From Clostridia bacterium (GTDB lineage: Bacteria > Bacillota > Clostridia > UMGS1810), in NCBI GenBank assembly GCA_017436905.1, contig JAFSCF010000012.1, positions 1 through 64,000 on the forward strand: a stretch of 64,000 nucleotides of DNA, read 5' to 3'. Position numbers and translations under genes: made by a program. Shown here one piece after another: positions 47,847 through 57,464 of the stretch; the stretch's first letter is position 1, and every line of letters begins with the position of its first letter. Under the pieces are notes generated by a model. That model saw only the letters and a program-made list of their open reading frames with translations. It made no database searches and was not told the origin of the DNA.

Positions 47847-47876
47847 AAAAAGACATCCGAGAGGATGTCTTTTTGT
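47847..47876. terminator. Terminator at the end of leuS
   Basis: AAAAAGACATCC / GGATGTCTTTTT stem with GAGA loop; A and T tracts allow function on both strands, and the convergent AraC gene ends at 47882. Confidence 0.9.
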
Positions 47877-47881
47877 TATAT

Positions 47882-48394
47882 TCAAAGCAAGTTTGAGTGA
47901 TACAATTTTCTATATGCTCCCGGAGATATGCCAAACTCCTGTTTAAATACATTAGTAAAATAGTTTGAACTTCCAAAGCCAACCGCAAAAGCAATTTCCG
48001 TAATTGTCAACTTAGAGCGTTCCAGCAACTGTCTGGCATCTTCAAGACGCAGATTTTTTAAATACTCTCTTATACTCATACCGGTACGGTTTTTGAATTG
48101 ATGACTGATTAAAGATCTGCTGCAACCAATGTATTTACATATATGTTCAGACGTAATATTTGTAGAGCGATTCTCTTTTATGTATTTTTTTACAATATCA
48201 ACTAAGTCTGAACTGTCATCATCAATCTTCTGATTTAAAAATATCAGTCCAAGTGAATCACAAAGGGGTTTTACAAGTGTATTTATACTCTCATTTGTAA
48301 ATCTGTCATCTTCTTCAACATGGATTGATACACATAATTTGTGTTCGTTCTTTAATAAAGAAATATAATTCTTTATTTTTGACAAATCATCCAT
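47882..48394 (-). CDS. Short AraC-family transcriptional regulator
   Basis: A 170-residue protein whose last 100 residues are a complete AraC DNA-binding domain with two helix-turn-helix units (TSEHICKYIGCSRSLISHQFK and TEIAFAVGFGSSNYFTNVFK). The N-terminal 65 residues are too short for a usual cupin or PocR sensor, so it may be a shortened regulator or use a small partner-binding domain. GAGGGTG precedes the ATG. It is last in the oxidoreductase run. Confidence 0.85.
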   Translation of the reverse strand: MDDLSKIKNYISLLKNEHKLCVSIHVEEDDRFTNESINTLVKPLCDSLGLIFLNQKIDDDSSDLVDIVKKYIKENRSTNITSEHICKYIGCSRSLISHQFKNRTGMSIREYLKNLRLEDARQLLERSKLTITEIAFAVGFGSSNYFTNVFKQEFGISPGAYRKLYHSNLL

Positions 48395-48417
48395 AGATAC
48401 ACCCTCTTATGTGAAAA

Positions 48418-49401
48418 TTACTTAACTTCAAGTACAACTTTTCCAATATTTTCTCCTCTTTGCAAAATTGCGTGCGCCTCTTCTGCTTTTGTGATTGGCA
48501 ATGTTTTATAAATAGTCGGCTTAATCTCGCCTGTTTCAATTTTAGGGAATACATTTTTTACAAGTTCAGCAAGTATCTGCGCTTTTACTTGCGGTGTTCT
48601 TGAACGGAGAGTACTACCTATTATTCTTACATTTCGCACATAAATATTTTTAAGGTCAATTTCTGTTTTTGTTCCGGCAAGCGCGGCAATCATAATCCAT
48701 CTTGCACCATGAGTAAGATAATGAATACATTTGCCCATTATTTCGCCACCTAAGCAGTCAATAGCGACATCAACACTATGCCCTTTTTCAAATTGCTCTT
48801 TTAAAACATCGGCAATATTCTCTTTTGAAGTATTAACCACAATATCCGCATTGAGATGTTTTATAGAGTTTGCAATTTCGTCTGACAAAACAGTTGTAAT
48901 TACTCTTATATCAAATGCCTTTGCCATAGGTATAACAACGCTTGCCAGTCCGCTTGCGCCGGCATTCATTAAAAGTGTGTTACCGCTTTGGATTTTACCC
49001 TCCATAAACATATTAAGGTACGCAGTAGCAAACGCTTCGGGTATTGCCGCCGCCTCAACCATTGAGCAATTTTTTGGCACAGGCATAAGCATATCATATT
49101 TAACTGCAGCATATTCGGCATATCCACCGCCACCAAGAAGTGCACAGACTTTATCGCCTATTTTCCAGTTGGACTTTTCTTTTGCTTCTTTCCCAATCTC
49201 AACAATTATACCCGAAATTTCAAGTCCCATCCATTCAGGGCAGCCCGGAGGTGGCGGATAGTCGCCTTCTCTTTGCATTAAATCTGCGCGATTAAGTGCT
49301 GCCGCATGAACTTCAACTAACACTTCGTCGGATTTGATTATGGGGTCAGCAACTTCCGACCATGATAGTGATTTGTCGTTATTTATAAGTATTGCTTTCA
49401 T
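48418..49401 (-). CDS. NAD(P)H:quinone oxidoreductase-like MDR protein
   Basis: A 327-residue medium-chain dehydrogenase/reductase of the PIG3/quinone-oxidoreductase type. AALNRADLMQREGDYPPPPG is highly typical of that group, and the cofactor site (NAGASGLASVVIPMAKAF) follows; zinc ligands are lacking. GGGGGAG is upstream of the ATG at 49401. It is 20 nt downstream of the Gfo/Idh gene in the same direction, so likely co-transcribed. Substrate unknown. Confidence 0.82.
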   Translation of the reverse strand: MKAILINNDKSLSWSEVADPIIKSDEVLVEVHAAALNRADLMQREGDYPPPPGCPEWMGLEISGIIVEIGKEAKEKSNWKIGDKVCALLGGGGYAEYAAVKYDMLMPVPKNCSMVEAAAIPEAFATAYLNMFMEGKIQSGNTLLMNAGASGLASVVIPMAKAFDIRVITTVLSDEIANSIKHLNADIVVNTSKENIADVLKEQFEKGHSVDVAIDCLGGEIMGKCIHYLTHGARWIMIAALAGTKTEIDLKNIYVRNVRIIGSTLRSRTPQVKAQILAELVKNVFPKIETGEIKPTIYKTLPITKAEEAHAILQRGENIGKVVLEVK

Positions 49402-49421
49402 AATTATTCTCTCCCCCTCTT

Positions 49422-50417
49422 CTACATTCCGCATGCTTTCAAAATGCACTTATAAAGCATAAGTTCATAATCGTAACTGTACGGATTTTCTTTTTTGCCA
49501 CTTACCATCTCGGCAAACGAAATCATCATATCGTCATATCTGCAAAACTCATCTGTAAACTCAATTTTGCTATCTGCAAGCCAATCATTGCTGAATACTT
49601 CTCTATAACCCGTTGTCTGCTTCGGGAACTCTTCAAAAAACTCCAGTGGGCGTATCTCAATAGTACCTTTAGTGCCCGCTACTACCAGTTGCCGCCTTGT
49701 AAATCCGCCCAATTCAACAGATGAAGTTTTAGCAAATGAAACTCCGTTTTTATATTCAAAAACAGCCATTCCAAAATCCTCGCTATCAATTCCGTCAACT
49801 TTGCTTGCTCTGCTTAAAGAAATAATATTTTCGGGTTCTCCTTGTATTTGCAATATCATATCTATAAGATGGCACCCCAAAAAGAACATTGTTCCTCCTT
49901 TAAAAGTTTTAAGCCATTGGCGGAGCGGTAATGTATGATAACAGTTCATCTGCGCTTCTACACATATTATCCTGCCAAGTTGACCATTTTTGATTCTATC
50001 CATAAGACGCATTATATATGGATTATAGCGGTACATATATCCAAAATGTAAAATAGTATTATTCTTTTTGGCAACGGATATAAGGTATTCAAATTCTTTT
50101 AAATTCAAACCACCAGGTTTTTCTATATGTATATGCTTTTTATGTTCTGCAGCAAGAATAGCATATTTAGTAAGATAAATTTCTTCCGTTTCAATCGTAA
50201 CAGCCTCTATGTCAGGATTATTTAAGATTTCTTCAACTGTCATTTGCGGAATTTTTTCAAAAATCTCCATACAATCAGGGAATTTTTCACTTTCATTTTC
50301 AGGGAGTGCATACCCTACTATATCAAACAAATCAGGCATATTTTTCATACAGTTCAATATGTCCTGACCGTGAGAATTCGGGTTTGTCCCTATCTGTGCT
50401 ATTTTTATCTTTCTCAT
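49422..50417 (-). CDS. Gfo/Idh/MocA-family oxidoreductase
   Basis: A 331-residue NAD(P)-dependent dehydrogenase of the glucose-fructose oxidoreductase/inositol dehydrogenase family. The Rossmann start IKIAQIGTNPNSHGQD, the IHIEKPGGL motif with the substrate-site Lys and the GCHLIDM block with the His/Asp catalytic area are visible. The start overlaps the upstream MDR gene by ATGA. The partner arrangement suggests oxidation and reduction of a sugar or polyol; substrate not known. Confidence 0.85.
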   Translation of the reverse strand: MRKIKIAQIGTNPNSHGQDILNCMKNMPDLFDIVGYALPENESEKFPDCMEIFEKIPQMTVEEILNNPDIEAVTIETEEIYLTKYAILAAEHKKHIHIEKPGGLNLKEFEYLISVAKKNNTILHFGYMYRYNPYIMRLMDRIKNGQLGRIICVEAQMNCYHTLPLRQWLKTFKGGTMFFLGCHLIDMILQIQGEPENIISLSRASKVDGIDSEDFGMAVFEYKNGVSFAKTSSVELGGFTRRQLVVAGTKGTIEIRPLEFFEEFPKQTTGYREVFSNDWLADSKIEFTDEFCRYDDMMISFAEMVSGKKENPYSYDYELMLYKCILKACGM

Positions 50418-51433
50418 TTTAACTGACTCCAATCAAACTGTACTACTGTAGGAAAGTCTTTGTCATTTATAAGCCTTGCATAAACATCTGCACAATTTTG
50501 TGGGGCATGTGTTTCTTTTATCATTGATTTAAAATCAATTCTGCCACATGAGCAAAGTTTTAAAACCGCTTTTATATCATCATTATGAGTAAAATAACCG
50601 GGATAAGATTCATTTTCAGGACGGGCAAGGGTATGCGCACCTACAACGGTAATTCCTGGATAATGAATTTTTCTGTAATAGTCAATCGTGAAGTTTTTGT
50701 CACGAGTGCAACCAAGAAGCGCTACACGACCAAATTTTGCCATACAGTCAAGCACACTGTCAAATCCTGCGCCAGCGCCGGTAACCTCAATAGCAACGTT
50801 AACTCCGCCACCGGTTATAGTCTTAACCTTTTCTACAAATCCATCTTCAAAAGGACTGAACACATAATCTGCACCATCGTCAAGTGCTTCTTTTCGGCGG
50901 TTATCAATGGGATCAATTGCAATAATGAGACACGCACCTGCCGCCTTTAAAAGTCTTACAGCAAACTGTCCGAGTAATCCAAGTCCCATAACTATTGCTG
51001 ATTCGCCAATTTCAAGATGCGTTTTGCGTATTGCCGCAAGTGAAAAAGTAGAAATAAAACTCAGGGCAGCCTCTTCGAAAGAAATTGTTTCATTTTCTAT
51101 TTTAATTATTTGGGACTCAGGGACCGTATTATATTGCGAATGAGTTCCCCAATACACTACCACTCTGTCACCTATATCAAAATTTTTTACATCCATACCT
51201 TTTTCTACAATTATTCCCGAACTGCTATATCCTGATTTTCTCGGAAAATTCACCGCCGCCGCACATCCTGCAGACACATTGGGATCTCCCGTTATATTGG
51301 CTCTTTCTGTACCGCAACTTACTGTGCTGAAAGCAGTTTTAACAACAACTTCATTTTTAAGCGGTTTTTTATAATCAGTAATAAGCAATTCTGCCGTATT
51401 AGGCTTAGTAAATACTATCTGCTTGTTTTTCAA
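50414..51433 (-). CDS. MDR-family alcohol/polyol dehydrogenase-like protein (TTG start)
   Basis: A 339-residue medium-chain dehydrogenase. The N-terminal VVVKTAFSTVSCGTERANITG resembles the dehydrogenase half of bi-domain oxidoreductases, in which an MDR domain is fused to a Gfo/Idh domain; here the two halves are separate overlapping genes. A nucleotide-binding GLGLLGQFAVRLLKAAG motif is present. The TTG has AGAGGTG 7 nt upstream. First gene of the minus-strand island operon, divergent from an AraC regulator. Confidence 0.8.
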   Translation of the reverse strand: MKNKQIVFTKPNTAELLITDYKKPLKNEVVVKTAFSTVSCGTERANITGDPNVSAGCAAAVNFPRKSGYSSSGIIVEKGMDVKNFDIGDRVVVYWGTHSQYNTVPESQIIKIENETISFEEAALSFISTFSLAAIRKTHLEIGESAIVMGLGLLGQFAVRLLKAAGACLIIAIDPIDNRRKEALDDGADYVFSPFEDGFVEKVKTITGGGVNVAIEVTGAGAGFDSVLDCMAKFGRVALLGCTRDKNFTIDYYRKIHYPGITVVGAHTLARPENESYPGYFTHNDDIKAVLKLCSCGRIDFKSMIKETHAPQNCADVYARLINDKDFPTVVQFDWSQLK

Positions 51434-51446
51434 ATTCTTGACACCT

Positions 51447-51476
51447 CTGATAATTTTGATATTCTTATTTTATCAG
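51447..51476. repeat. Inverted repeat between divergent MDR and AraC genes
   Basis: CTGATAA (51447-51453) and TTATCAG (51470-51476) form a perfect 7-bp inverted repeat with 16 bp between. It ends 2 bp before the araC-type gene's -35 and lies just ahead of the MDR gene's ribosome binding site, a plausible operator. Confidence 0.5.
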
Positions 51477-51477
51477 A

Positions 51478-51506
51478 TTGACTCTTTTAAAAAAATACAC
51501 TATAAT
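51478..51506 (+). promoter_or_regulatory. Sigma-A promoter of the divergent AraC gene
   Basis: TTGACT (51478-51483), 17 bp, TATAAT (51501-51506), 45 bp ahead of the GTG start. Confidence 0.75.
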
Positions 51507-51551
51507 ATAAAAAAGAGGTAAAATTCTATAATAATATAGGGGGATATCGCA

Positions 51552-52307
51552 GTGAATGATATAGTTTTATTCGATAAATTTTGTTTTTTGAATTTAAGTT
51601 TTACCACATATCATTACACCGACAACCGAAAAGGCTCGCCTATAAATTTTCTTGCTTATATGGTAAAAGGTCACGCTAAAATTGTTTCTGACAACAAAAC
51701 TATTTTGATTAAAGAAGGAGAGGTTTTTTGTATACCAAAAAACTTGGGTTATCAATCTTACTGGTATGGTAATGATGAAATTAATTTTTTGTCTTTTGGT
51801 TTTAATGAACTTAATACTTATGAAAATATAAAATTTGAACTCCAGGTAATCCCATGCAATAGGAAAACTGTTGATAAGGTTATCAATATACCCACTAAAG
51901 GAAAACATGTCGATTGCAAAACATTGAGTCTCTTTTACGATGCTATGTCTGATATAATTCCGAACATAACGCACTCTTGTGAAAATAAAGATGAGATAAT
52001 CGTAAGTAAAATCAAGCAGTGCATCCGCAAATACCCTTATTTTCCAATGTCTGGAATTGCAAGTATGTGCGGGGTGAGCCAGCCATATTTATATTTATTA
52101 TTTAAAAAAGTTGCACATATGACTCCAAATGATTACAGACAAAAAATTTTGTGCGAAATGGGAATAGAACTTTTAATAACAACTGATAAAAAGGTAGAAG
52201 AAATCAGTAATATTGTAAATTTCAGTTCAAGTTCTTATTTCAGAAAAGTTTTAAAAAAACATACGGGAAAAACACCCTGTCAAATACGCAAAAGCAGAGT
52301 TATCTGA
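51552..52307 (+). CDS. AraC-family regulator with N-terminal cupin (GTG start)
   Basis: A 251-residue transcription factor. The first 90 residues resemble an AraC-type cupin sensor (YMVKGHAKIVSDNKTILIKEGEVFCIP), and residues about 150-251 form the two helix-turn-helix units (GIASMCGVSQPYLYLLFKK and EISNIVNFSSSSYFRKVLKK). AGGGGGA precedes the GTG. Being divergent from the MDR-Gfo/Idh operon, it is the natural candidate regulator of that operon, probably sensing a sugar. Confidence 0.88.
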   Translation: MNDIVLFDKFCFLNLSFTTYHYTDNRKGSPINFLAYMVKGHAKIVSDNKTILIKEGEVFCIPKNLGYQSYWYGNDEINFLSFGFNELNTYENIKFELQVIPCNRKTVDKVINIPTKGKHVDCKTLSLFYDAMSDIIPNITHSCENKDEIIVSKIKQCIRKYPYFPMSGIASMCGVSQPYLYLLFKKVAHMTPNDYRQKILCEMGIELLITTDKKVEEISNIVNFSSSSYFRKVLKKHTGKTPCQIRKSRVI

Positions 52308-52315
52308 TGCATATA

Positions 52316-52353
52316 AAAACGGTCAGCCATTTAAAATAGCTGACCGTTTTTAT
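52316..52353 (+). terminator. Terminator after the AraC gene
   Basis: AAAACGGTCAGC / GCTGACCGTTTT stem followed by T residues; it reaches the stop of the convergent zinc-ribbon gene. Confidence 0.88.
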
Positions 52354-52766
52354 GTCCTTTTTATCATTTTATTCTTACAGTTTTTGCATGTTATTTCAAT
52401 CTTGCCTATACCTTTGGGATAGCGCCATACAGATTTACATTTAGGGCATTTAAAATACTTATACGCTTTTCTCTCTGCCCACATTTTTTTACGCAAACTG
52501 AATTTTTGCACAACCTTACCTTTAACAGAAAAATATTTTCTGAGTTCTGCCTGACGTGCGTAGATGTTCTTTGAAAAAAGACGGAAGTACGAGTAGAAAA
52601 TTGCCACAACAGCAATTGTGTAAAAAAGTTTCATACCCGTAAACATAGAAAGTCCAAAGCCTATCAAAGCCACTATAAGCAGAAACTTCGAAAATGCATC
52701 ATAGCCGTATCTGCCAGTCATAAAGTGCTGAAATTTATACGAAAGATTACCAAAAAAATTACCCAT
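52350..52766 (-). CDS. Membrane protein with C-terminal zinc ribbon, function unknown
   Basis: A 138-residue protein with two hydrophobic helices (about 28-45 and 48-64), a basic stretch (about 70-100), and a C-terminal CPKC...CKNC zinc ribbon. I do not recognise a characterised family. It lies downstream of recG with 82 bp between and may be read from the same transcript. The zinc ribbon presumably faces the cytoplasm. Confidence 0.75.
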   Translation of the reverse strand: MGNFFGNLSYKFQHFMTGRYGYDAFSKFLLIVALIGFGLSMFTGMKLFYTIAVVAIFYSYFRLFSKNIYARQAELRKYFSVKGKVVQKFSLRKKMWAERKAYKYFKCPKCKSVWRYPKGIGKIEITCKNCKNKMIKRT

Positions 52767-52848
52767 TTATATCACCCGATTTAATTATATACGGTTGTTT
52801 TTTAAAAATCAATTCAAAATGAAATTGTTTACAAATTATCTCAAATAT

Positions 52849-54906
52849 TTAATTGAATATATCCGCACCATCGAATTTATCAAACATATGCGTTATGCGC
52901 TCTTTTAAACGCTCACAATCAGGTCCGTAAAGGTGTGGATTGTTGGTCAAAAGTTCTTCGCACTGCATCTGAGCATCTTTTAAAATATCAATATCGGTAA
53001 AAAGATTAGCAATTTTAAGTTCAGGCAAACCGTGTTGACGTGTTCCGAAAAATTCTCCGCACCCACGAAGTTCCAAATCTTTTTGCGAAATTTTAAATCC
53101 GTCATTGGTTGATGTCATAGTTTGCATACGTTGCTGTGTAGCATCGTTCTGGCTGTTGGTAATAAGCACGCAATACGATTTAAAATCGCCTCTGCCTACC
53201 CTGCCACGTAACTGATGAAGTTGCGAAAGTCCAAATCTTTCAGCATTTTCTATAACCATAATATTTGCGTTTGGCACATCTACACCAACCTCTATAACGG
53301 TGGTGGCAACAAGCAGATTAACCTCGCCGTCTTTAAAACGCATCATAACTTCATCTTTTTCCTTGGCTTTCATTTTGCCGTGCAAAAGACCGACTTTGTA
53401 TTCAGGAAAAACCTGCGTCTGCAGTTTTTCTGCAAACTGTACGCTGGAAACCGCATCAAGGCTTTCGGACTCCTCTACCAAAGGACACACCACATAAGCC
53501 TGCCTGCCCTCGGCAAGTTGCTTGCGCACAAAATTATACGCTCTGCCACGGATAGAGTCGTTTACGCAGAAAGTGTCTATATCCTGTCTGCCTGCAGGTT
53601 TATCGTCAATAATGGTAATATCAAGGTCGCCGTAAAGAATAAGTGCAAGCGTTCTTGGAATAGGTGTGGCACTCATAACAAGAACATGGCAAAACTGCGA
53701 TTTACTGCTTAGTTTTGAACGCTGACTAACACCGAATCGATGTTGCTCATCAGTAACGCAAAATCCAAGATTTTTAAAATTAACGTTATCTTCAATAATG
53801 GCGTGAGTGCCAATGACAATATCATACTCACCAGCTTCAATATCAGCTAAAAGTTTCTTTTTACCGCTTACAGAGCCCGTAAGCAATGCAATTTTAAACG
53901 TATCTCCAAATAAATTTTTAAAGGTGTTATAATGCTGATTTGCAAGTATTTCCGTCGGTGCCATAAGTGCCGCCTGATAGCCATTGCAAACAGTTATGTA
54001 CATAGCACATGCAGCAACAACTGTTTTACCACTGCCGACATCACCCTGAACAAGTCTGTTCATAGGTGTACCACTTTTAAAATCGTCACATATCTCACGT
54101 ATGGCACGCTTTTGTGCTCCCGTAAGTTCAAACGGTAAAGAGTCTACAAATGCTCTGCCGCACGAAATATCTGTAAATATCAGTCCGTCAGCACGGCAAC
54201 GGCGGTCTTTCATATAATTAAGCGACAGTTGCAGCACAAAAAGTTCTTCAAACACAAATCTGCGTCTTGCCTTCTCAAAGTCGTCCATATCATCAGGGAA
54301 GTGTATGCAGCGCATAGCCTTATCATAACTCATAAGGTTGTTTTTGCGCACTATTTCCTGCGGCAGAAAATCTTCAAAGAAATCAATGCCGTCCATAACA
54401 GACGCAATCATTGAGCGCAGATTAGTCTGGTTTATCCCCTTTGTCAAGGGGTACACAGGCAGTATTTTACCTGTTTTTGTATTTTTGTCAGCGGCTTCAG
54501 CCTCTATAAGTTCAAACTGCAGCCAGCCATTTCGGCTTACTGCTTTGCCGTAGAAAATATACTCGACGCCTCGTTCAAACTTACGTTTATACTTAGGCGA
54601 CGAAAACCAGAACACATTTATACTGCCCGTTCCGTCGTCGATAGCAAGTGAATACACAGCAAGATTATACTTAAATCTACGTTCGGCAGCAACGGTGAGC
54701 ACAGGCGCTTTTATACAACACACCATACCGTCGGATAATTGTGATATATTGTATATGTGGCGTCTGTCCTCGTATTCTCTGGGGAAATAGTGAATAAGGT
54801 CCTCTACATTGTATATGCCCAGTTTATTGAAAAGAGCAGTACGTTTCTCGCCTACTCCTTTAACATACTGGATAGGCGAGTTTATAAGTTTTTTATAATC
54901 ACTCAT
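52849..54906 (-). CDS. recG: ATP-dependent DNA helicase RecG
   Basis: A fork-reversal and branch-migration helicase of 685 residues: N-terminal wedge/OB domain, helicase motifs I (RLVQGDVGSGKT), Ia, II (DEQH), III (MSATPIPR), and the C-terminal half with IEVGVDVPNAN and the QLRGRVGRG motif VI. The ATG at 54906 follows AGAGGTG; the frame is open 8 codons further without a ribosome binding site. The nuclease gene upstream ends 16 nt away. Confidence 0.95.
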   Translation of the reverse strand: MSDYKKLINSPIQYVKGVGEKRTALFNKLGIYNVEDLIHYFPREYEDRRHIYNISQLSDGMVCCIKAPVLTVAAERRFKYNLAVYSLAIDDGTGSINVFWFSSPKYKRKFERGVEYIFYGKAVSRNGWLQFELIEAEAADKNTKTGKILPVYPLTKGINQTNLRSMIASVMDGIDFFEDFLPQEIVRKNNLMSYDKAMRCIHFPDDMDDFEKARRRFVFEELFVLQLSLNYMKDRRCRADGLIFTDISCGRAFVDSLPFELTGAQKRAIREICDDFKSGTPMNRLVQGDVGSGKTVVAACAMYITVCNGYQAALMAPTEILANQHYNTFKNLFGDTFKIALLTGSVSGKKKLLADIEAGEYDIVIGTHAIIEDNVNFKNLGFCVTDEQHRFGVSQRSKLSSKSQFCHVLVMSATPIPRTLALILYGDLDITIIDDKPAGRQDIDTFCVNDSIRGRAYNFVRKQLAEGRQAYVVCPLVEESESLDAVSSVQFAEKLQTQVFPEYKVGLLHGKMKAKEKDEVMMRFKDGEVNLLVATTVIEVGVDVPNANIMVIENAERFGLSQLHQLRGRVGRGDFKSYCVLITNSQNDATQQRMQTMTSTNDGFKISQKDLELRGCGEFFGTRQHGLPELKIANLFTDIDILKDAQMQCEELLTNNPHLYGPDCERLKERITHMFDKFDGADIFN

Positions 54907-54922
54907 AAACTTTACACCTCTG

Positions 54923-56002
54923 TTATTCACTTAAAATATCAAGCACAATATCAGCCGCACGCATAAGGTCGGCTTTTTCGTTTTCGTCTGCATTTTCCAT
55001 ACGCTCAAGCACATTTTTTGCAAATATCCCGCCAATGGTATAGTCAACTGAGATTTCTTTGAGATTATATGCGCCGCGTGTTAAATCCTTCGTTTTTGCA
55101 AAGAACGCACCGATTTCGTTTTCAATAACATTGGGCGGTATTTTTTCAGGCCGCTCGCCCACAAGTGCAATTTTATACAAATCGTCTTTATTTTCAGTAA
55201 CAGCAAGCACTTTTTCAATTATCTCCTGCAATGTGGAAGTTCCCGTTACATCAACCTCTATAGTATGATATCGACGTCTGCTTAGAGGAATAAGTTCAAG
55301 AGCGCATCTATCCTTTGAAACTGTACCGAATATTACACCTTTATCTCCACACTCGTCAAAACCGCCGCCCTCTAATGCACCGCAGTACGCATAATATGTG
55401 TTGCCTGATTTTTTTATGCCTGAATATGTATGCACGTGACCAAGGGCAATATAGTCCATACCGGTTGCAGCAATATCTGCCTCTGTTAACGGATTATAGT
55501 CGCTTTTAGGCGCAAGTTCACCGTGCACAAGTGCAATATTAACCATATTTTCGTCTTGTACTTTGATTTTTTTAAGAAGGGGGGCGTTTACAACCTCATT
55601 ATCAAATCCAACACCGTACACGGCAAAATTCTTTTCAGGGAAAGTTTTTGCCTCGCACTTTGAAGTAAAAACAGTAACATTCGGGCAATCTGACGCTGAA
55701 AGTGCATTGTAAGCACTGCCCAAAGGGTCGTGATTTCCGGGCGCAATAAGTACGGGGATATCTTTAATCTTTGCAAATTCACCAATAACAAAATTTATTG
55801 TACTTTTGTCCGCATCTGCAAAGTCAAACAAATCGCCTGCGATAAGAACAGCATCTGCTTTATGCTCTTTGGCATACGATATTGCCGCAGAAAAGGCAGA
55901 GCGTACCTCCTGACGGCGGATATCACGCAAATTCTCAGGCAAGCCTGATGCAGGTCTGCCAAAGTGTATATCTGCCATATGCAATATTTTTATCTCACGC
56001 AT
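54923..56002 (-). CDS. SbcD/YhaO-like DNA repair metallophosphoesterase
   Basis: A 359-residue calcineurin-type nuclease. All metal motifs are visible: ADIHFG, GDLFDF, APGNHDPL, LVHGE and GHVHTY. It most resembles YhaO/SbcD, which work with a large coiled-coil ATPase (SbcC/YhaN); no such partner is in the neighbourhood. It lies between hemZ and recG, so could be part of a DNA-repair unit with recG. Confidence 0.85.
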   Translation of the reverse strand: MREIKILHMADIHFGRPASGLPENLRDIRRQEVRSAFSAAISYAKEHKADAVLIAGDLFDFADADKSTINFVIGEFAKIKDIPVLIAPGNHDPLGSAYNALSASDCPNVTVFTSKCEAKTFPEKNFAVYGVGFDNEVVNAPLLKKIKVQDENMVNIALVHGELAPKSDYNPLTEADIAATGMDYIALGHVHTYSGIKKSGNTYYAYCGALEGGGFDECGDKGVIFGTVSKDRCALELIPLSRRRYHTIEVDVTGTSTLQEIIEKVLAVTENKDDLYKIALVGERPEKIPPNVIENEIGAFFAKTKDLTRGAYNLKEISVDYTIGGIFAKNVLERMENADENEKADLMRAADIVLDILSE

Positions 56003-56014
56003 AAGAGTTGCCCC

Positions 56015-57442
56015 CTATTTAAAAACTTCGTCTTTTCGTTTAAGCATTTCGTTGTGCCTTGTGATATATTCATAAACATCTTTAACATTAAAAACTCTGC
56101 TTATGTTATCGCCTTTTACAATCTTGGTGGAAGCACCTGCGCCAAGCGCAATAATAGATTGTACTTCTTCCATTATGTAAATATTATAAAGATTTTCAAA
56201 TCCTCTATCGCAATACCCCACATTTTCTAAATTGCCGAGCATATTTTTCTGCCTGTACATATAATAAGGTATTTTGCCAAGGTCTTTCATACAATCGTAA
56301 GCGGCATCAAGCATTGTGTTTACGGTTGAAGCACTCGCTACGGAATATGCGTCGTAATCCTGAGCGAGGAACGAACTGCGTTTTATGCTCATTGTATGTA
56401 CGGTCACATTTGTTGGGTTTAATTTTTTTATGCAATCAAGCGTTTTTAAAAAGTCATCTGCACTTTCTCCAGGCAAGCCTGCAATAATATCCGTATTTAT
56501 ATTGGTAAGACCGCAATCCATCGCCATATGGTAACTTTCTATAAATTGTTGCGCGGTGTGGTTTCTGCCTATAAGTTGCAGTGTTTTATCGTTTACTGTC
56601 TGCGGATTTATGCTTATTCTTGTTACGTTATTATCTTTTAAAACTTTGAGTTTGTCCACAGTAACGGTATCGGGTCTGCCTGCCTCAACAGAAAACTCTT
56701 TAATACGGCTAAAATCAAACTCTGCATAAAGTTTTTTAATAAGCGCATCGAGTTGTAAATCTGTAAGCGATGTGGGCGTTCCTCCGCCGATATACACCGT
56801 TTCAATATGATACGGTGTATTTTTGAGTTTTTGAGCAGTATACTCTATTTCTTTATAAAGTGCCTCCAGATAAGGCTCAACAAATTTAGATGTAAATTTT
56901 ATTGATTGCGATGTAAACGAACAGTAAAGACAGCGTGTCGGGCAAAACGGTATACCCACATACAAACTTACAGCGTCTTTATCTATATTGCGTAATGTAC
57001 GCATTTCGTTTTCAGCAACTTCAATAGCCAAGTCTGCCTTATTTTCTGTAGTAAGATAAAAATCTAAAAAACGTGATTTTACATCATCAACGTTCATTCC
57101 GCCCTCAATAAGTTCACGGGCAATCTTTCCGGGGCGTATTCCCGTAAGCACTCCCCACGGCAGAAAACCGCCTATAAGTTCCTTTGCAATAGCGTGAAAC
57201 GACTGCTTAAAATATGTTTTGTTATACTCTGCCGATGTAACAGTGTTTGTGCGTATATCACCGTTATAACTTACAGTTGTTATATATTGATATGTGCCGT
57301 CGTTTTCTTTCAATTCGCTTATTATGTAATCTCCATCGGACGGTAAAATATCAGTATCTTCAAATTTTGTACGCGGAAAATATGCCATGGCAATTTCACA
57401 CACGGCGTAACGTTCATTATGATTTACAAGACATATTTTCAT
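56015..57442 (-). CDS. hemZ: Coproporphyrinogen III dehydrogenase HemZ-type radical SAM protein
   Basis: An oxygen-independent HemN-like enzyme of 475 residues. The radical-SAM CxxxCxxC motif reads CPTRCLYC near residue 165, followed by YIGGGTPTSL and the SVEAGRPD block of this family. An N-terminal region of about 150 residues sits ahead of the SAM core, as in HemZ. The ATG at 57442 has AAAGGG upstream. The MBL-hemZ neighbourhood downstream of rel is common in Clostridia; the actual substrate in anaerobes is uncertain. Confidence 0.85.
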   Translation of the reverse strand: MKICLVNHNERYAVCEIAMAYFPRTKFEDTDILPSDGDYIISELKENDGTYQYITTVSYNGDIRTNTVTSAEYNKTYFKQSFHAIAKELIGGFLPWGVLTGIRPGKIARELIEGGMNVDDVKSRFLDFYLTTENKADLAIEVAENEMRTLRNIDKDAVSLYVGIPFCPTRCLYCSFTSQSIKFTSKFVEPYLEALYKEIEYTAQKLKNTPYHIETVYIGGGTPTSLTDLQLDALIKKLYAEFDFSRIKEFSVEAGRPDTVTVDKLKVLKDNNVTRISINPQTVNDKTLQLIGRNHTAQQFIESYHMAMDCGLTNINTDIIAGLPGESADDFLKTLDCIKKLNPTNVTVHTMSIKRSSFLAQDYDAYSVASASTVNTMLDAAYDCMKDLGKIPYYMYRQKNMLGNLENVGYCDRGFENLYNIYIMEEVQSIIALGAGASTKIVKGDNISRVFNVKDVYEYITRHNEMLKRKDEVFK

Positions 57443-57464
57443 AAGCGTGATCCCTTTTAATTTT

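Noticed and set aside
54923..56002. A complete SbcCD/YhaNO nuclease-ATPase pair
   Set aside because: The nuclease subunit is present but no large coiled-coil ATPase gene is adjacent.
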